From assembly GCA_958451705.1 (NCBI GenBank), contig CAUDRD010000060.1:1-8252 (forward strand): a stretch of DNA of 8,252 bases, given 5' to 3'. Origin of the DNA: an uncultured Oscillospiraceae bacterium (GTDB taxonomy: Bacteria > Bacillota > Clostridia > Oscillospirales > Acutalibacteraceae). Positions 6,714-8,252 of the stretch are shown piece after piece. Below the pieces are notes generated by a model. That model was not told the DNA's origin, did no database searches, and was given only the letters and a program-made list of their open reading frames with translations. The position numbers and the translations under genes were made by a program. How positions within the stretch are numbered: the first letter of the stretch is position 1; each line of letters starts with the position of its first letter.

Positions 6714-7526
6714 ATGGAATTCAAGAAACTCATTGATCTTCACACTCATACAGATAATTCTCCCGACGGCGTACACTCCACAATATATATGTGCGAGCAG
6801 GCGGAGTTTGCGGGAATAAGAGGAATAGCTTTTACTGACCACTGCGAGGTGGATTCTTATGAAAAGGATCACTATGACCGAAGCGTAATGCAGTCTTATT
6901 TTGAGGTTGCAAAGGCACGTTCCGTCTTTATGGGCCGACTTATTGTCCTTGAGGGAATAGAGCTTGGCCAGCCTGCATATAATCCCGCTCTTGCGGAAAA
7001 AATAATTTCAACTTACAATTACGATATTGTTTTAGGCTCTGTCCATAACCTTAGAGACGAACAGGATTTCTTCTTTATGGACTATGAGGACCGTGACGTA
7101 AACGAGCTTTTTGACCGTTATCTTGACGCTCTTATAGAGATGACCCAATGGGGCGGATTTGACGTTTTGACCCATTTAACTTATCCTCTTCGCTATATTG
7201 AAGGAGAGCACGGATATAAAATCGACCTTAAACGCTTCAGCGATAAAATTGATACAATTCTTAAAAATCTTGCTGAAAGCGGAAAAGCTCTTGAGATAAA
7301 TACTTCCGGTTTAAGGCAGAAAATAGGCAAAACTTTGCCTACAGTGGACTATGTAAAGCGTTTCAAGGAGTTCGGAGGAGAATATATTACTATCGGTTCC
7401 GATTCTCACAGAGCCGAGGATATAGGCAAAAATCTTTCCGATGGTATGCAGACGGCTCTTGACGCCGGATTTAAATACATGACCCTTTTCCAAAGCAGAA
7501 TACCGGTGCCGATTCCAATAGAATAA
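6714..7526 (+). CDS. PHP-domain histidinol-phosphatase family phosphohydrolase
   Basis: A complete 270-residue single-domain PHP metal-dependent phosphatase, the size of HisJ/HisK-type histidinol-phosphatases, which release phosphate from histidinol phosphate in histidine synthesis. All expected metal-ligand motifs are visible in order: DLHTHTD (8-14, His10 and His12), TDHCE (41-45, His43), GIELG (81-85, Glu83), GSVHN (108-112, His111), LTHL (152-155, His154) and GSDSH (228-232, Asp230 and His232). The cytosolic fold should bind three metals. No other histidine gene is nearby, so the substrate could be a different phosphate monoester; the family call is firm, the substrate is not. The ATG has a GGTGAT site (6705-6710) matching the 5' side of the Shine-Dalgarno consensus TAAGGAGGTGAT, which explains the 3-base spacing. 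The gene ends in tandem TAATAA stops, has its own promoter, and runs divergently from nadE. Confidence 0.85.
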   Translation: MEFKKLIDLHTHTDNSPDGVHSTIYMCEQAEFAGIRGIAFTDHCEVDSYEKDHYDRSVMQSYFEVAKARSVFMGRLIVLEGIELGQPAYNPALAEKIISTYNYDIVLGSVHNLRDEQDFFFMDYEDRDVNELFDRYLDALIEMTQWGGFDVLTHLTYPLRYIEGEHGYKIDLKRFSDKIDTILKNLAESGKALEINTSGLRQKIGKTLPTVDYVKRFKEFGGEYITIGSDSHRAEDIGKNLSDGMQTALDAGFKYMTLFQSRIPVPIPIE

Positions 7527-7584
7527 TAAAACACAATAAAGAACGCACCTTGAAAAAGCGAAGACGTAAAAATAAGAAAGGAAA

Positions 7585-7628
7585 GATACCGTCCTAAAAT
7601 GACCTTTGCAGGGCTTTTGTGACGTATC
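7585..7628 (+). other. Imperfect hairpin in the spacer before ispE
   Basis: GATA(C)CGTC (7585-7593, one bulged base) pairs with GACGTATC (7621-7628) across a 27-base loop. It lies 14-57 bases before the ispE start, has no T-run and is not a terminator. The loop holds a 7-codon ORF (ATG 7599, TGA 7620-7622) without a well-placed ribosome site. It may be a leader structure or chance. Nothing else convincing is seen in the 115-base spacer 7527-7641. Confidence 0.3.
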
Positions 7629-7641
7629 CCAGGGCTACTAA

Positions 7642-8252
7642 ATGAAAATTACGGTAAAAGCGGCGGCTAAAATTAATTTGATGCTGGATATTCTTGAAAA
7701 GCTTCCAAACGGCTATCACAGCCTTTGGATGATAATGCAGTCTGTAAGTGTTTACGACCGTGTAAGCGTTGAAAAGAAAACCTCCGGCGGAATTACAATA
7801 AGCTGCTCAGTAGATGGTATTCCCACAGATGAAAAGAATATAGCCTATAAGGCGGCGGAAAAATTTTTCGACTTTTGCGGTGAAGAAGACAGAAATATCC
7901 ATATTTCCATAGAGAAGAATATTCCCCATGCAGCGGGCCTTGCGGGAGGAAGCGCAGACGGCGCTGCGGTAATCACGGCTCTTAACAGCCTTTACGAAAA
8001 AAATCTTCCCGTTAAAAAGCTTTGCCAAATCGGTGTAAAGGTGGGTGCCGACGTACCGTTTTGTATTCAGGGCGGAACAATGCTTGCCCAGGATATAGGC
8101 CAGGTGCTCTCTCAGCTTCCCGATATTCCACCTTGCTTTTTTGTTCTTGCAAAGCCCCAGCAGGGCGTATCAACTGCCGAAGCTTATGCAGCCGTCGACA
8201 GCATAAATCTTCGTCATCCCGACGCTCATACTATGTTCAGAAGCGTAGTTGA
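7642..8252 (+). CDS. ispE: 4-diphosphocytidyl-2-C-methyl-D-erythritol kinase (3'-partial)
   Basis: IspE phosphorylates CDP-methylerythritol with ATP in the non-mevalonate (MEP) route to isoprenoids, in the cytosol. The first 203 residues are visible and open to the window edge, of about 280-290 expected. GHMP-kinase features are present: KAAAKINLML (6-15), with Lys10 and Asn12 at the substrate-side positions; NGYH (23-26); the glycine-rich ATP loop IPHAAGLAGGSADGAA (94-109); and GADVPFC (135-141) with the catalytic Asp137, then GGTMLAQDIG. The loop reads AGLAGGSAD instead of the usual AGLGGGSSD, a mild variant. ATG 7642-7644 is fixed because an in-frame TAA directly precedes it. Its ribosome site is weak (AGGG, 7631-7634). 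No clear terminator or strong promoter separates it from the phosphatase gene 115 bases upstream, so read-through is possible. Confidence 0.93.
   Translation, partial: MKITVKAAAKINLMLDILEKLPNGYHSLWMIMQSVSVYDRVSVEKKTSGGITISCSVDGIPTDEKNIAYKAAEKFFDFCGEEDRNIHISIEKNIPHAAGLAGGSADGAAVITALNSLYEKNLPVKKLCQIGVKVGADVPFCIQGGTMLAQDIGQVLSQLPDIPPCFFVLAKPQQGVSTAEAYAAVDSINLRHPDAHTMFRSVV

Noticed and set aside
7550..7597. Basic 15-residue peptide ORF (TTG start, rich in Lys/Arg) between the phosphatase gene and ispE
   Set aside because: There is no ribosome site, the stretch is simply purine-rich, and the same frame is open upstream through non-coding sequence; most likely a composition artefact.
8022..8252. 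ORF on + strand starting at 8022 (76 residues)
   Set aside because: It lies wholly within ispE in another frame; the ispE frame encodes conserved GHMP-kinase motifs at the same bases.

Overview
The window looks like chromosome from a low-to-moderate GC Gram-positive anaerobe, most likely a Clostridia/Ruminococcaceae-type gut Firmicute. The signs are AAGGAG/GGAGG ribosome sites, a TTG start, extended -10 promoters, a sortase-like PTGD tail, a UPF0237/UPF0210 gene pair and a YuzA-like DUF378 protein. The exact taxon is inference. I see no transposon, CRISPR, tRNA or rRNA.

Left (2-2647, +): the C-terminal 881 residues of a very large surface protein whose start lies outside the window. It has two diverged tandem copies of a ~400-residue, mostly helical module that I do not recognise, then a Gly/Asp-rich spacer and a cell-wall anchoring tail. 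A rho-independent terminator follows, then a second, bidirectional one shared with the convergent minus-strand genes.

Middle (2807-6548, -): four genes, transcribed in the order nadE, ACT-domain protein (UPF0237), PFL-family protein (UPF0210/DUF711), DUF378 membrane protein. The first three are separated by only 15-17 bases, have good ribosome sites and look like one operon behind a minus-strand extended -10 promoter. The striking point is NadE. Its synthetase half is intact, but its N-terminal glutaminase (nitrilase) half has Arg where the catalytic Glu should be, apparently Glu where the Lys should be, and is missing a loop. It may no longer hydrolyse glutamine.

Right (6714-8252, +): a complete PHP-family histidinol-phosphatase-like gene with its own extended -10 promoter, divergent from nadE. 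After a 115-base spacer comes the first three quarters or so of ispE (isoprenoid precursor pathway), cut by the window edge.

The core enzymes are ordinary housekeeping genes. The parts most worth a second look are the degenerate NadE glutaminase domain in an operon with two proteins of unknown function, and the uncharacterised repeat module of the surface protein.
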